A stretch of DNA of 41,033 nucleotides, from positions 1 through 41,033 of the forward strand of contig UEGQ01000006.1 of assembly GCA_900466005.1 (NCBI GenBank), written 5' to 3'. Each line of letters begins with the position of its first letter. Position 1 is the first letter of the stretch. Of the stretch, positions 8,709-16,103 are shown in pieces. The notes beneath the pieces are model-generated. The model saw only the letters and a list, made by a program, of their open reading frames with translations, made no database searches and had not been told where the DNA came from. Both the position numbers and the translations under genes were made by a program. The stretch is from Hyphomicrobiales bacterium. Lineage in GTDB: Bacteria; Pseudomonadota; Alphaproteobacteria; Rhizobiales; Rhizobiaceae.

Positions 8709-9028
8709 CACTTGATCTCCAGCCTGACGATCTTTTCGCCCTCGACGGTGAACGTGTGGGTGAGCGTCACCGGGCTACCGGGAAACTGGCCGGTCACTCT
8801 GGCTCGAACAGATACATTGTCGCCGTCAACTGCGGACTCCAATGGCTCGGCGACAAAGTGAGAAACCTCTTTCGCAGCCGTCCACCACTTTCGGATCGCG
8901 ACGTAACCTCGATGGCGGGTGTGTTCATCCTCCACTACGGCTTCAGCCGAAAAGGTGTTTAATAGCGCATCTGCATCATTCCGGCTGTCGGCTGCGAAAT
9001 ACTCTTGAACGACTCTGGGCATATCCAT
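8708..9028 (-). CDS. NTF2/SnoaL-like domain protein
   Basis: This 106-aa protein starts [18 protein letters not shown] and has the cone-shaped NTF2-fold pattern: an N-terminal helix, then [21 protein letters not shown], then strands ending [17 protein letters not shown]. The start at 9028 is fixed by AGGAG six bases upstream. The stop overlaps the start of the SDR gene, so the two are translationally coupled. Members of the fold serve as small isomerases, dehydratases or ligand-binding proteins; nothing here fixes the reaction. Confidence 0.8.
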   Translation of the reverse strand: MDMPRVVQEYFAADSRNDADALLNTFSAEAVVEDEHTRHRGYVAIRKWWTAAKEVSHFVAEPLESAVDGDNVSVRARVTGQFPGSPVTLTHTFTVEGEKIVRLEIK

Positions 9029-9047
9029 CTGTTTCTCCTGGTGATCT

Positions 9048-9070
9048 GGTCGAATATGTAACTCTCGACC
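9048..9070. promoter_or_regulatory. Candidate LysR operator in the divergent intergenic region
   Basis: GGTCGA (9048-9053) and TCGACC (9065-9070) form a perfect 6-bp inverted repeat with an 11-base A/T-richer spacer. It lies in the 95-bp gap between the divergent NTF2/SDR pair and the LysR gene, the usual place and size for a LysR-family recognition site. Assignment to this LysR protein is inference. Confidence 0.55.
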
Positions 9071-9123
9071 ATTACAGGGATAAGTGGGATAATTCGGTAC
9101 GCGATGTTGAATGGAACGGGACA

Positions 9124-10029
9124 ATGGAACAGGCCAGTCTCAAGGAACTAGAGGCAGTCGTGGCAATTGTCCGGCGCGGCACATTCCGCGCAGCGGCTGT
9201 CGATCTTGGCATGTCGACAACCGCGCTCAGCCACACGGTTAACCGGCTCGAAGCAGGACTCGGCGTGCGACTGTTCAACCGGACAACGCGAAGCGTGTCG
9301 CTGACCGATGCTGGCAGGCTGTACATGCAACAGGTCGCGCCCTCGCTCCAGGATATCTATGCTGCGCTGGAATCAGTCCGCTCGCAGAGCGAAACGCCGT
9401 CGGGTACGATCAGGATTAACGCAGCGCCGTTTGCGGCCCGCACGATAATCTCACCGCTCGTACTGAAATTCCTGCGTAGCTATCCTGAGATGAATGTCGA
9501 TCTGGTCACGGAAGGAAAAATGGTCGACATCGTCAACGATGGGTTTGATCTGGGCGTGAGAGTGGCCGGCCTCGTCCCCAGCGACATGATTGCCGTTTCG
9601 CTCGGCCGCCCGCAGCGACATGCGGTTGTCGGTTCTCCAGACTATTTCCAGCGACATCCGAAACCGATGGTTCCACCGGATCTCCTCCATCACAGATGCA
9701 TTCGCATTCGCCTGCCCGATGGATCCCTATTTCGATGGCGATTTGAGAAAGACGACCAACCGGTCCACGTCGATGTTCGGGGGCCCATCACGCTTGATGA
9801 AGCGAGCCTTGTGAGAACTGCAGTGCTGGAGGGCACCGGCTTGGGCTACACCATGGAGCAGGAAGTACTTGCGGACATCGAGGCGGGCCGTCTTCTGCGG
9901 GTGCTGGAAGACTGGACACCTCCCTACCCCGGGCTTTGTCTCTACTATCCAGGGCGCCGAAATCTGTCCGCCGGAGTGCGCGCATTCTTGGATCTCGCGC
10001 GTGAACTGTCGCGACGGACGGACGGGTGA
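9124..10029 (+). CDS. LysR-family transcriptional regulator
   Basis: The 301-aa protein has an N-terminal winged helix-turn-helix (about residues 5-62: [20 protein letters not shown] through [15 protein letters not shown]) and a C-terminal substrate-binding effector domain (about 90-295) containing [21 protein letters not shown] longer frame open from 8842 is not used: its extra 94 residues do not look like protein and overlap the divergent gene. The gene is divergent from the NTF2/SDR pair, so it probably controls that pair and itself. The effector is unknown. Confidence 0.9.
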   Translation: MEQASLKELEAVVAIVRRGTFRAAAVDLGMSTTALSHTVNRLEAGLGVRLFNRTTRSVSLTDAGRLYMQQVAPSLQDIYAALESVRSQSETPSGTIRINAAPFAARTIISPLVLKFLRSYPEMNVDLVTEGKMVDIVNDGFDLGVRVAGLVPSDMIAVSLGRPQRHAVVGSPDYFQRHPKPMVPPDLLHHRCIRIRLPDGSLFRWRFEKDDQPVHVDVRGPITLDEASLVRTAVLEGTGLGYTMEQEVLADIEAGRLLRVLEDWTPPYPGLCLYYPGRRNLSAGVRAFLDLARELSRRTDG

Positions 10030-10032
10030 GAC

Positions 10033-10063
10033 GGCGACCGCGCTATTCGCCAATCGTTTTTTT
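10033..10063 (+). terminator. Possible weak terminator after the LysR gene
   Basis: A 5-bp stem (GGCGA/TCGCC) with a 9-base loop is followed after five bases by seven T residues (10057-10063). The stem is short, so activity is uncertain, but the T-run just past the LysR stop is in the right place. Confidence 0.35.
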
Positions 10064-10107
10064 GCAGTTGACGGGATACAAACCGCCGACCCCGCCGTTT
10101 TGGCGAG

Positions 10108-10377
10108 CTATCTTTGCACTGAATTTTCCAGTTTGTGGTTCCAGCGATGACCCTGGACATTGCGCATATGCAGGAAGCAGAGGCCGAAACCCCAGGTCTT
10201 CTTCACCTTCACAAGCCCGAGCAACAGATCGGCGATCTCATCATTATCGACATTGCGCTTTGGGCTATACCGAAAACACGTCTCGCTGACACCAAATGTC
10301 CTGCATGCCAGCGCGATACTCACGCCGCGTTGTGCCACTGCTTTCTCGGCCAGCTCTCGGCGCTGAGATGGCGTCAT
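10108..10377 (-). pseudogene. Truncated IS3-family transposase orfB
   Basis: The 89-codon frame begins MTPSQRRELAEKAVAQRG and continues through a helix-turn-helix-like region to RNVQGHRWNHK, typical of the N-terminus of IS407-group OrfB (usually about 270-280 aa). After that point (about 10145) the sequence departs from the family and a stop soon follows. The D-D-E catalytic core is entirely missing. Confidence 0.8.
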
Positions 10378-10660
10378 TTTTTCCGAGAGCCTCCTTCAGC
10401 AGATCGGCCTGCATGCTCAAATCGGCATACATCCGCTTCAATCGGCGGTTCTCGTCCTCAAGAGCCTTCATCTGGCTCATCATCGAGGCATCCATGCCCC
10501 CATACTTCGCCCGCCACTTGTAAAAACTGGCACTGTTGATGCCATGCTCCCGGCAAAGCTCAGGTACGGGCACTCCGCCTTCCCCTGGCGCAACACAGCC
10601 ATGATCTGGGCTTCGGTAAATCGGCTCCTCTTCATCAAAATCTCCTCGAGCATCCTGCCG
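10125..10660 (-). mobile_element. Decayed IS3-family (IS407-like) insertion sequence remnant
   Basis: The 5' part of an IS3-type element survives on the minus strand: all of the orfA coding region, with frame damage, and the first 70-80 codons of orfB. The DDE catalytic region of orfB is absent, so the copy cannot transpose itself. I see no clear terminal inverted repeats; limits are given from where recognisable protein similarity starts and stops. It marks an old insertion and deletion between the LysR gene and the Gly-rich gene. Confidence 0.8.
10265..10635 (-). pseudogene. Frameshifted IS3-family transposase orfA
   Basis: The normal start MKRSRFTEAQIMAVLRQG is at 10635 with a good ribosome binding site. 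After about 17 codons the frame must shift, near 10578-10586, to continue as GVPVPELCREHGINSASFYK and the leucine-zipper region LKRMYADLSMQADLLKEALGK, so one base has probably been lost. At the orfA/orfB junction the A-run holds six A residues. A seventh would restore the usual GKK-stop end of OrfA, so a second base may be missing there; instead the frame reads on for about 45 unrelated codons. Confidence 0.75.
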
Positions 10661-10880
10661 AGAAAATTCCACTGTTGAAGCCCCTTATTCGCGGGAGGGA
10701 TTACCCCCCGACTGACGCCATCTGGGGCCGATGTGTCGAGAAATCAGCTCTATCGACACCTGATCCAAACATGTCGATAGCGCCCGCAAATCGAACAAAC
10801 GGCGGAACTGCGCTCGATCGCATGGCGCAATCAGCCTTTCCACCGCCCGTCCCGACTATCCCGCCGCTGACGTAAGTAGC

Positions 10881-10910
10881 TGCGGCAACCGCAGGCGCGC
10901 GGTTGCTGCA
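10881..10910 (-). terminator. Strong hairpin just after the first Gly-rich gene
   Basis: GCAACCGC (10885-10892) pairs with GCGGTTGC (10899-10906), and the stem extends outward to about 12 bp with one G-U pair. The loop is six bases. It lies 7 nt past the stop codon at 10917 on the minus strand. There is no long T-run after it, so it may act with Rho or as a 3' mRNA stabiliser. Confidence 0.6.
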
Positions 10911-10916
10911 TTGCCG

Positions 10917-11513
10917 TTACTCAACAGATTCCAGATCACTCTCGTCGGATGCAAGCGAATCTCGGATCTCATCGATCTTTCCGACTTCGGGACCCACGCC
11001 GAGGATGGATTTTGCCTCATCGAGCGTCGCATCCGTCACAACCCCGTCCTTGGCAAAGCCGGCAAGTGCTTCGCGAAGTGCTTCATCACTCAATTCCGGA
11101 TCGGTCGGGATTGCATCGACACCATTCGCCGCCTCGAACTCTGCGTAGGCAAGTGCATAGGCGGCGACCGCCGTCATGCGCGGATCGTTCGAGTTGAGGT
11201 AGGCGTGATAATTGCGGTTGAGAGACCGCAGCCCGGGCGTTCTCGCCACGTCGCTGGTGATGGACACCTTGGAGGTGCGCTGCATTTTTTCCATGGACTT
11301 GCCATGTTCGCCCGAGTGCCCGGACGAGGACTTACCGCTGCCACCGCCATGTCCCCCGCCATTGCCACCTCCATTGCCGCCGCCGCCGTTACCGCCCCCG
11401 TTGCCGCCCTTTGCAAAGGCAACGGTCGCAAACCCCGTCATGCCGACAGCGGCAGGGGCCGCTGCCAGGCTGAGTGCAAGAACACTCCGGACGATCGTGT
11501 TGTTGATAGCCAT
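10917..11513 (-). CDS. Exported Gly/Asn-rich low-complexity protein
   Basis: The 198-aa product starts MAINNTIVRSVLALSLAAAP, a clear signal peptide probably cleaved near VAFA. A low-complexity segment of GGN/GGG repeats (about residues 36-58) follows, then a Ser/His/Gly linker and a helical, acidic domain (about 75-198) containing RSLNRNYHAYLNSNDPRM and AAYALAYAEFEAANG. GAGGAT eight bases before the ATG at 11513 decides the start over in-frame ATGs upstream. It is divergent from the sensor kinase gene. The protein at 13822 shares the signal peptide plus NGGG-repeat design. It may be a periplasmic or surface protein under control of the neighbouring two-component system; I do not recognise a named family. 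Confidence 0.75.
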   Translation of the reverse strand: MAINNTIVRSVLALSLAAAPAAVGMTGFATVAFAKGGNGGGNGGGGNGGGNGGGHGGGSGKSSSGHSGEHGKSMEKMQRTSKVSITSDVARTPGLRSLNRNYHAYLNSNDPRMTAVAAYALAYAEFEAANGVDAIPTDPELSDEALREALAGFAKDGVVTDATLDEAKSILGVGPEVGKIDEIRDSLASDESDLESVE

Positions 11514-11635
11514 TGGGTATATCCTCGAGTTCATCACATAGTTCAGTTCCCCTTGAGGAGGCACGAACCGATCCGGAAAGACTAGTCGCCGCCGTGCCGG
11601 CGCGGTACCGTCCCCCGTCCAATTCCACCTTGGCT

Positions 11636-11673
11636 CGGACCTAAGTCCGGGGATCTACCCGATCAAAGGTCCG
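11636..11673. promoter_or_regulatory. Shared palindromic motif upstream of the first Gly-rich gene
   Basis: CGGAC-CTAA-GTCCG (11636-11649) is a palindrome with 5-bp arms, followed by a further half-site AGGTCCG at 11667-11673. Read on the minus strand the first site contains GACTTAGGTCCGAG; the other Gly-rich gene has the same 14-mer with one change upstream. It lies about 123 nt before the start codon at 11513 and about 140 nt before the kinase start at 11788, so it could serve both directions. It is probably the binding site of the response regulator encoded here. Confidence 0.6.
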
Positions 11674-11787
11674 GAAGCGCCGGTATGAGGGGCGGAAAAG
11701 AGGAAGAGGTCTTGCCAGTCGGAGCCGCCTCCCCTAACCTCGAACGACCATTTTGCCGCATTTTTCGGCACTCGACTCGATCATCCG

Positions 11788-13182
11788 GTGCGCATCAGCA
11801 ATCTCATCTCCCGTTGGAATTCCCAGTCGCTTGCCATGCAGTTCCTCAGCATGGGCGGCGCTGTTTCGGTATGCGCCATGGCGCTGATCGGCGCCTTCGT
11901 TTCGAACCGGGTCGAGGATACCGTCACCAGCAATGCGGCGGCCACGACGGCACTTTACGTCGACAGCGTGATCGCGCCGCTCCTTCCGGACATGCAGCGC
12001 AGCGAAGTGCTCGACGATACGACGACACGCGCCCTGGATGAGACGCTCGGGCAAGGCGCACTTGGCGATCGCCTTCTTCTTTTCCGCCTCTGGCGATCGG
12101 ATGGAACGGTCTTGTATGCAAACGACCCGGCCGTTACCGGAACCAAGCACGCCCTCGACGATATGCTGGAGACAGCCTTTTCCGGCCAGATGGTCGCGCG
12201 GTTCGCGGCCTCGGGAGCGGAAAACGACCGGAACGGGCCGGCGCTGCCTGTTCTCAAGGTTTATAATCCGGTCCTGCAGCCGTGGTCCGGACAGGTCGTG
12301 GCCGTTTCCGAATTCCACGAAGCGGCGGGAGAATTCCAGCAAAGCCTTCTCCGGACAAGGTTGCACACCTGGTTCGCCGTTGCCGCCTTTACCTTTGTTT
12401 TCTTCGTCCTGCTGTCGGCGATCGTTCTTCGCGGAAGCAGGACGATCGAGCGTCAGCGTCATGATTTGAAGCAACGCGTCGAGGAGCTTTCCCATTCGTT
12501 GTCGCAGAACGAAGCCTTGCGGGACCGCGTGCAGCGCGCCACACAGCGCGCGACGACGCTCAACGAAGGGTACCTTCGCCGCATCGGGGCAGATCTGCAT
12601 GATGGCCCGGCCCAACTTCTTGCCTATGCTGCGCTCCGCCTCGACGGTGAGGCCCTGCGAAGATCGACCAGGTCGGATGAGACGAGCCGGAACGAAATCG
12701 TCGCGATCAAAGCCAGCCTCGATGAGGCCATGCAGGAGATCCGGACGATCTGCAGCGGCCTCGTGCTGCCGCAGATCGAAGGGGCAAGCCTCCCCGATAT
12801 ATTGCAGGAAGCCATCCGCGCCCATCGGATGCGGACCGGAACATCGGTAAACTTGTCGGTTTCGGCACCGCCTGAGCACCTTTCCCCTGCCGCCAAGATC
12901 TGCATCTATCGCTTCGTGCAGGAGGGATTGAACAACGCCTACCGCCATGCTGGCGGCATCGGGCAGGCCGTTTGCCAACGTAGCGAGGGCGGCATCGTGA
13001 TCGTCGAAGTAACCGACGGCGGGTCCGGTTTCGACCTGACCCAAGTGCGACCAAGCAGTCTCGGTCTTGCAGGCTTGCGCGAACGGGTCGAAAGTCTCGG
13101 CGGAACATTCGAAATCACCTCGTCGGAGACCGGCACTGTCCTGCGCATGACAACGAGCATTGAGGAAACGAAGTCGCCATGA
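11788..13182 (+). CDS. Two-component sensor histidine kinase (HisKA_3/NarL-partner type)
   Basis: The 464-aa protein has a membrane segment at about residues 18-38, a periplasmic sensor region of about 150 residues, a second membrane segment (about 194-215), a coiled coil, a HisKA_3 dimerisation domain with the phospho-acceptor His271 in ADLHDGPAQ, and an HATPase domain with the N-box QEGLNNAYRH and G-boxes DGGSGFD and LGLAGLRERV. The start given is a GTG; an ATG at 11836, just before the first membrane segment, is an alternative. The stop overlaps the response regulator start by 4 nt. No known sensor domain is recognised in the periplasmic part, so the signal is unknown. Confidence 0.9.
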   Translation: MRISNLISRWNSQSLAMQFLSMGGAVSVCAMALIGAFVSNRVEDTVTSNAAATTALYVDSVIAPLLPDMQRSEVLDDTTTRALDETLGQGALGDRLLLFRLWRSDGTVLYANDPAVTGTKHALDDMLETAFSGQMVARFAASGAENDRNGPALPVLKVYNPVLQPWSGQVVAVSEFHEAAGEFQQSLLRTRLHTWFAVAAFTFVFFVLLSAIVLRGSRTIERQRHDLKQRVEELSHSLSQNEALRDRVQRATQRATTLNEGYLRRIGADLHDGPAQLLAYAALRLDGEALRRSTRSDETSRNEIVAIKASLDEAMQEIRTICSGLVLPQIEGASLPDILQEAIRAHRMRTGTSVNLSVSAPPEHLSPAAKICIYRFVQEGLNNAYRHAGGIGQAVCQRSEGGIVIVEVTDGGSGFDLTQVRPSSLGLAGLRERVESLGGTFEITSSETGTVLRMTTSIEETKSP

Positions 13183-13817
13183 ACACGAGGATACGGGTCG
13201 CGGTCGTGGACGATCATCCACTTTTCCGGGAGGGAGTGACACGGAGTCTGTCGGAGCTCGACGGTTTCGAGATCGTTGCCGAAGGCAGTTCCGGCGAGGA
13301 TGCGGTTCGCATAGCCGGGACGCTGCGGCCGGACGTCCTGTTGATGGACATATCCATGCCGGGCGGCGGCCTCCACGCAATCCCGGCCGTCCTGGGCGTC
13401 GCGCCCTCGCAGAAGATTGTCATGCTCACCGTTTCGGAATCGAGCGAAGATGTCACCACGGCGCTCGCCCGCGGCGCGGTCGGCTACGTCCTGAAGGGCG
13501 TGGGAGCACGCACGCTTGCCGACGCTATCCGCACGGTTGCAGCGGGAGAAGGCTATGTCGCGCCGACCCTGTCGGCCCGGCTGATTTCCGCCCGCACCGA
13601 GATGCCCAGCAAGTCCGCGCTCATCGCGAGCCTGACGCCGCGGGAAATGGAGGTGCTTGAACTGGTCGCTGTCGGCATGAGCAACAAGCATGTGGCCATC
13701 GAACTCGATCTTCAGGAAAAGACCGTCAAACACCACATGACGCAGATCCTTGCCAAGCTCGGCGTAACCAACCGCACGGAAGCGGCGATGGCGCTGCGCA
13801 ACGCCCGCCAGACCTGA
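13179..13817 (+). CDS. NarL/FixJ-family response regulator
   Basis: The 212-aa protein has a receiver domain with acidic pair Asp11-Asp12, phospho-acceptor Asp57 in LLMDISMPGG, Thr84 and Lys106, followed by a LuxR-type helix-turn-helix (about residues 150-208: LTPREMEVLELVAVGMSN to LAKLGVTNRTEAAMAL). It overlaps the kinase gene by 4 nt (ATGA), so the two form a cognate pair. The gene converges with the second Gly-rich gene, leaving only a few bases between the stops. Probable targets are the shared GGACCTA-type motifs at 11636 and 14421; this is inference. Confidence 0.93.
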   Translation: MNTRIRVAVVDDHPLFREGVTRSLSELDGFEIVAEGSSGEDAVRIAGTLRPDVLLMDISMPGGGLHAIPAVLGVAPSQKIVMLTVSESSEDVTTALARGAVGYVLKGVGARTLADAIRTVAAGEGYVAPTLSARLISARTEMPSKSALIASLTPREMEVLELVAVGMSNKHVAIELDLQEKTVKHHMTQILAKLGVTNRTEAAMALRNARQT

Positions 13818-13821
13818 TCGA

Positions 13822-14265
13822 TTATTGGAGGAGCGCTTCAATCCGGCGTCTGTCCGAGGCAGTTGCCTGCCGGTTCACAATCGTTCGTCCGCGTGCGTCC
13901 TTCATGATGTATCGCCCGTTCACGACCGCTTCCGTTATGCCGCGCTTGTGACGAAAGCCGACGGCCGGAAGCGAGGGATCGACCTCGTCAGTGGTCTGCG
14001 CCTGGCCCGCTGTCCCGCCGGACTGATCGGCCTTGCCGGAAGACCGGGATTCGCTTCCCTGTCCATTGCCTCCGCTGTTTCCACCTCCGTTTCCTCCACC
14101 ATTGCCACCGCCATTGCCTCCGCCGTTACCGCCCCCGTTCTTGGCGCTCGCTTCGGCCGGCGCCAAAGCAATGCCGGAGGACGAAAAATCGAACGTGACG
14201 GGAGCGACGACTGCGGCAAACATGACCGCCAGTCGGAGAAAGGCGACAACAGACATTCGGCGCAT
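13822..14265 (-). CDS. Second exported Gly/Asn-rich low-complexity protein
   Basis: From the ATG at 14265 the product is 147 aa: a signal peptide (MRRMSVVAFLRLAVMFAAVV and a possible cleavage after AEASA), a GGN/GGG repeat region (about residues 42-65), a Ser/Gln/Gly linker, and a short basic C-terminal domain with GITEAVVNGRYIMKDARGRTI. An ATG at 14310 has better ribosome-binding-site spacing (AGGA eight bases upstream) but would give an unusual acidic N-terminus, so the start is uncertain. Its design is like the protein at 10917, although the C-terminal domains differ. It is convergent with the response regulator gene. Function unknown. Confidence 0.72.
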   Translation of the reverse strand: MRRMSVVAFLRLAVMFAAVVAPVTFDFSSSGIALAPAEASAKNGGGNGGGNGGGNGGGNGGGNSGGNGQGSESRSSGKADQSGGTAGQAQTTDEVDPSLPAVGFRHKRGITEAVVNGRYIMKDARGRTIVNRQATASDRRRIEALLQ

Positions 14266-14420
14266 GATCACGCGGTCATCCTTCAACGGGAGATATACTG
14301 GGTTCGACATCCGTCCGATCCTGGCCTCTCGAGCCTTGGCGACCATTTTTATACGAGTGGCCACCCCGTGTCTTCCCGAATGCCAATCGTAGGACGTTTC
14401 CTCGCGCCCGCCGGGACATT

Positions 14421-14452
14421 GGTCCGGCCATCCTCGGACCTAGGTCTGGTCC
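14421..14452. promoter_or_regulatory. Shared palindromic motif upstream of the second Gly-rich gene
   Basis: A half-site GGTCCGG (14421-14427) is followed by CGGACCTAGGTCTGGTCC (14435-14452), which contains the perfect 10-bp palindrome GACCTAGGTC and a further TGGTCC half-site. On the minus strand it reads GACCTAGGTCCGAG, matching 13 of 14 bases of the site upstream of the other Gly-rich gene. It lies 125-170 nt before the start codon depending on which start is used. Confidence 0.6.
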
Positions 14453-14650
14453 AACGGGAACCGCAGGTGGCCCTTGATACGAAAGCAGCGGGGATTGATC
14501 GCCAGGAAATATCACGCGACCGCTGCGACGTCTGGCGGCTGAATTGCGGGATACGTCACGCCCGCGTCCGGATTGCTCACGCAGGACCTGCAACACGATC
14601 CGACTGACAAACTCCCCGTTCGGGAACCATCTCCTTCCTGGCTTCTCGAC

Positions 14651-14683
14651 GCCTGAGCGGCCCATGAAGCAGACCGCTCAGGC
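14651..14683 (-). terminator. Hairpin at the end of the alpha-galactoside operon
   Basis: GCCTGAGCGG (14651-14660) and CCGCTCAGGC (14674-14683) are perfect 10-bp inverted repeats with a 13-base loop, 24 nt past the melA stop codon on the minus strand. There is no T-run, so it may be a Rho-assisted terminator or a 3' end stabiliser. Confidence 0.6.
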
Positions 14684-14706
14684 AATGCGACCGAAGCCGG
14701 GCCGCC

Positions 14707-16080
14707 TCAGCTCGCCTTCGCCTGCCGGACCGGCGATTGCGTCCAGCCAGGCAGCCATTCCCGGTGGGCGAGAAGCAGATCGTCGACGAGCGACCATATC
14801 TGATCGAGGTCGAGTTCGGCGGCGGTGTGCGGGTCCATCATCGCGGCATGGAAGATGTGCTCGCGGTTTTCCGTCATCAGGGCGGCGACCGTCAGTTCCT
14901 GGACATTGATGTTGGTGCGCATCAGTGCCGTCAGATGCGGGGGCAGCGCGCCGACCACGGTCGGCTGGATACCGCTGCGGTCGACGAGACACGGCACCTC
15001 CACCGCGCAATTGGCCGGCAGCGAGGAGATGCAGCCGTTGTTGCGCAGATTGCCGTAGATGACCGAGGGTTCGCCGGTCCAGACCGAGTTGATGATCGAG
15101 GAAGCATACTCCTTCGACGGGGTAACCTCGATCGTCTCGGCCGAGCGGTAGGCCTCTGCCTGGCCCTTCCAGCGCTCGATCTGCTCGACGCAGCGCTTGG
15201 GATATTCGTCGAGCGGAATGCCGAACCTCTCGATCAGGTCCTCACGGCCCTCCTTGATGAAATAAGGTGTATATTCAGCGAAATGCTCGGAACTCTCGGT
15301 CACGAAATAGCCGAGCCGCGTCAGCATTTCGTAGCGCACCTTGTTCGGGCAGCGCGGGTTCCAGCCGGGTTTCGGCGCCCGCCCCTCGCGATAGGCGCGC
15401 ACCAGTTCCGGATAAAGGTTTCGATAGCTGCCGTCCGCCTGGCGGTGTTCGAACTCCAGGAAGAACGCCATATGGTTGATGCCGGCCGAGCGGTAGCGAA
15501 TCTCCTCATAGGGAATGTCCAAATCGTGGGCGAGCTCCATCGCCGTGCCCTGTACCGAATGGCAAAGGCCCACCTGGCGGATCGCCGGATATCTCTCCGC
15601 GATCGCCCAGGTATTGATCGCCATCGGGTTCACATATTGCAGCATGATCGCGTCGGGGCAGACCGCAAGCATGTCCTCGCAGATCTTCCAGAGGTGCGGC
15701 ACGGTCCTAAGGCCCCGCATGATCCCGCCCACCCCGAGCGTATCGGCGATCGTCTGGCGCAGCCCGTATTTCTTCGGCACCTCGAAATCCGTGACGGTGC
15801 AAGGCTCGTAACCGCCGATCTGGAAGGCGACGACGACGAAATCGGCGCCGGCGAGCGCCTTGCGCTGGTCGCTGTAGGTCTCCGCCTTCGCCTTCACCCC
15901 CAGCGTGGCGATGAGCTTGTTGACGACGAGCGCGCTCTCTTCGAGCCGTTGCGGATCGATATCCATCAGCGCGATCGTGGCGCCGGCGAGCGCCGGGCGC
16001 TGCAGCACGTCGCCGATGATGTTCTTCATGAACACCGTCGAGCCCGCACCGATGAATGTGATCCTGGGATGTCCTGCCAT
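14707..16080 (-). CDS. melA: GH4 alpha-galactosidase (MelA type)
   Basis: This 457-aa cytoplasmic enzyme is closely similar along its length to enterobacterial MelA: ITFIGAGST at the NAD-binding N-terminus (residues 7-15), FQIGGYEPCTVTDFEV, QTIADTLG, NPMAINTWA with Asn151, the metal-site Cys173 in GLCHSVQGTA and His203 in GINHMAF, and TESSEHFAEYTP. GH4 enzymes cleave glycosides by an NAD+- and Mn2+-dependent oxidation-elimination route. The expected substrates are melibiose and raffinose-type alpha-galactosides. GGAGG lies just upstream of the ATG. It is the last gene of a six-gene minus-strand operon that also encodes the importer, so it processes imported sugar. Confidence 0.92.
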   Translation of the reverse strand: MAGHPRITFIGAGSTVFMKNIIGDVLQRPALAGATIALMDIDPQRLEESALVVNKLIATLGVKAKAETYSDQRKALAGADFVVVAFQIGGYEPCTVTDFEVPKKYGLRQTIADTLGVGGIMRGLRTVPHLWKICEDMLAVCPDAIMLQYVNPMAINTWAIAERYPAIRQVGLCHSVQGTAMELAHDLDIPYEEIRYRSAGINHMAFFLEFEHRQADGSYRNLYPELVRAYREGRAPKPGWNPRCPNKVRYEMLTRLGYFVTESSEHFAEYTPYFIKEGREDLIERFGIPLDEYPKRCVEQIERWKGQAEAYRSAETIEVTPSKEYASSIINSVWTGEPSVIYGNLRNNGCISSLPANCAVEVPCLVDRSGIQPTVVGALPPHLTALMRTNINVQELTVAALMTENREHIFHAAMMDPHTAAELDLDQIWSLVDDLLLAHREWLPGWTQSPVRQAKAS

Positions 16081-16103
16081 GTCTTACCTCCGGCTATGGG
16101 AAA

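Noticed and set aside
11340..11410. Tandem repeat or possible CRISPR-like array in the GGN/GGG coding region (also near 14070-14140)
   Set aside because: The repeats are short in-frame codon repeats encoding a Gly/Asn-rich segment within signal-peptide proteins; there are no spacers or cas genes.
11734..13380. A 548-codon minus-strand frame opposite the sensor kinase
   Set aside because: It is antisense to a well-supported kinase/regulator pair and has no recognisable domain.
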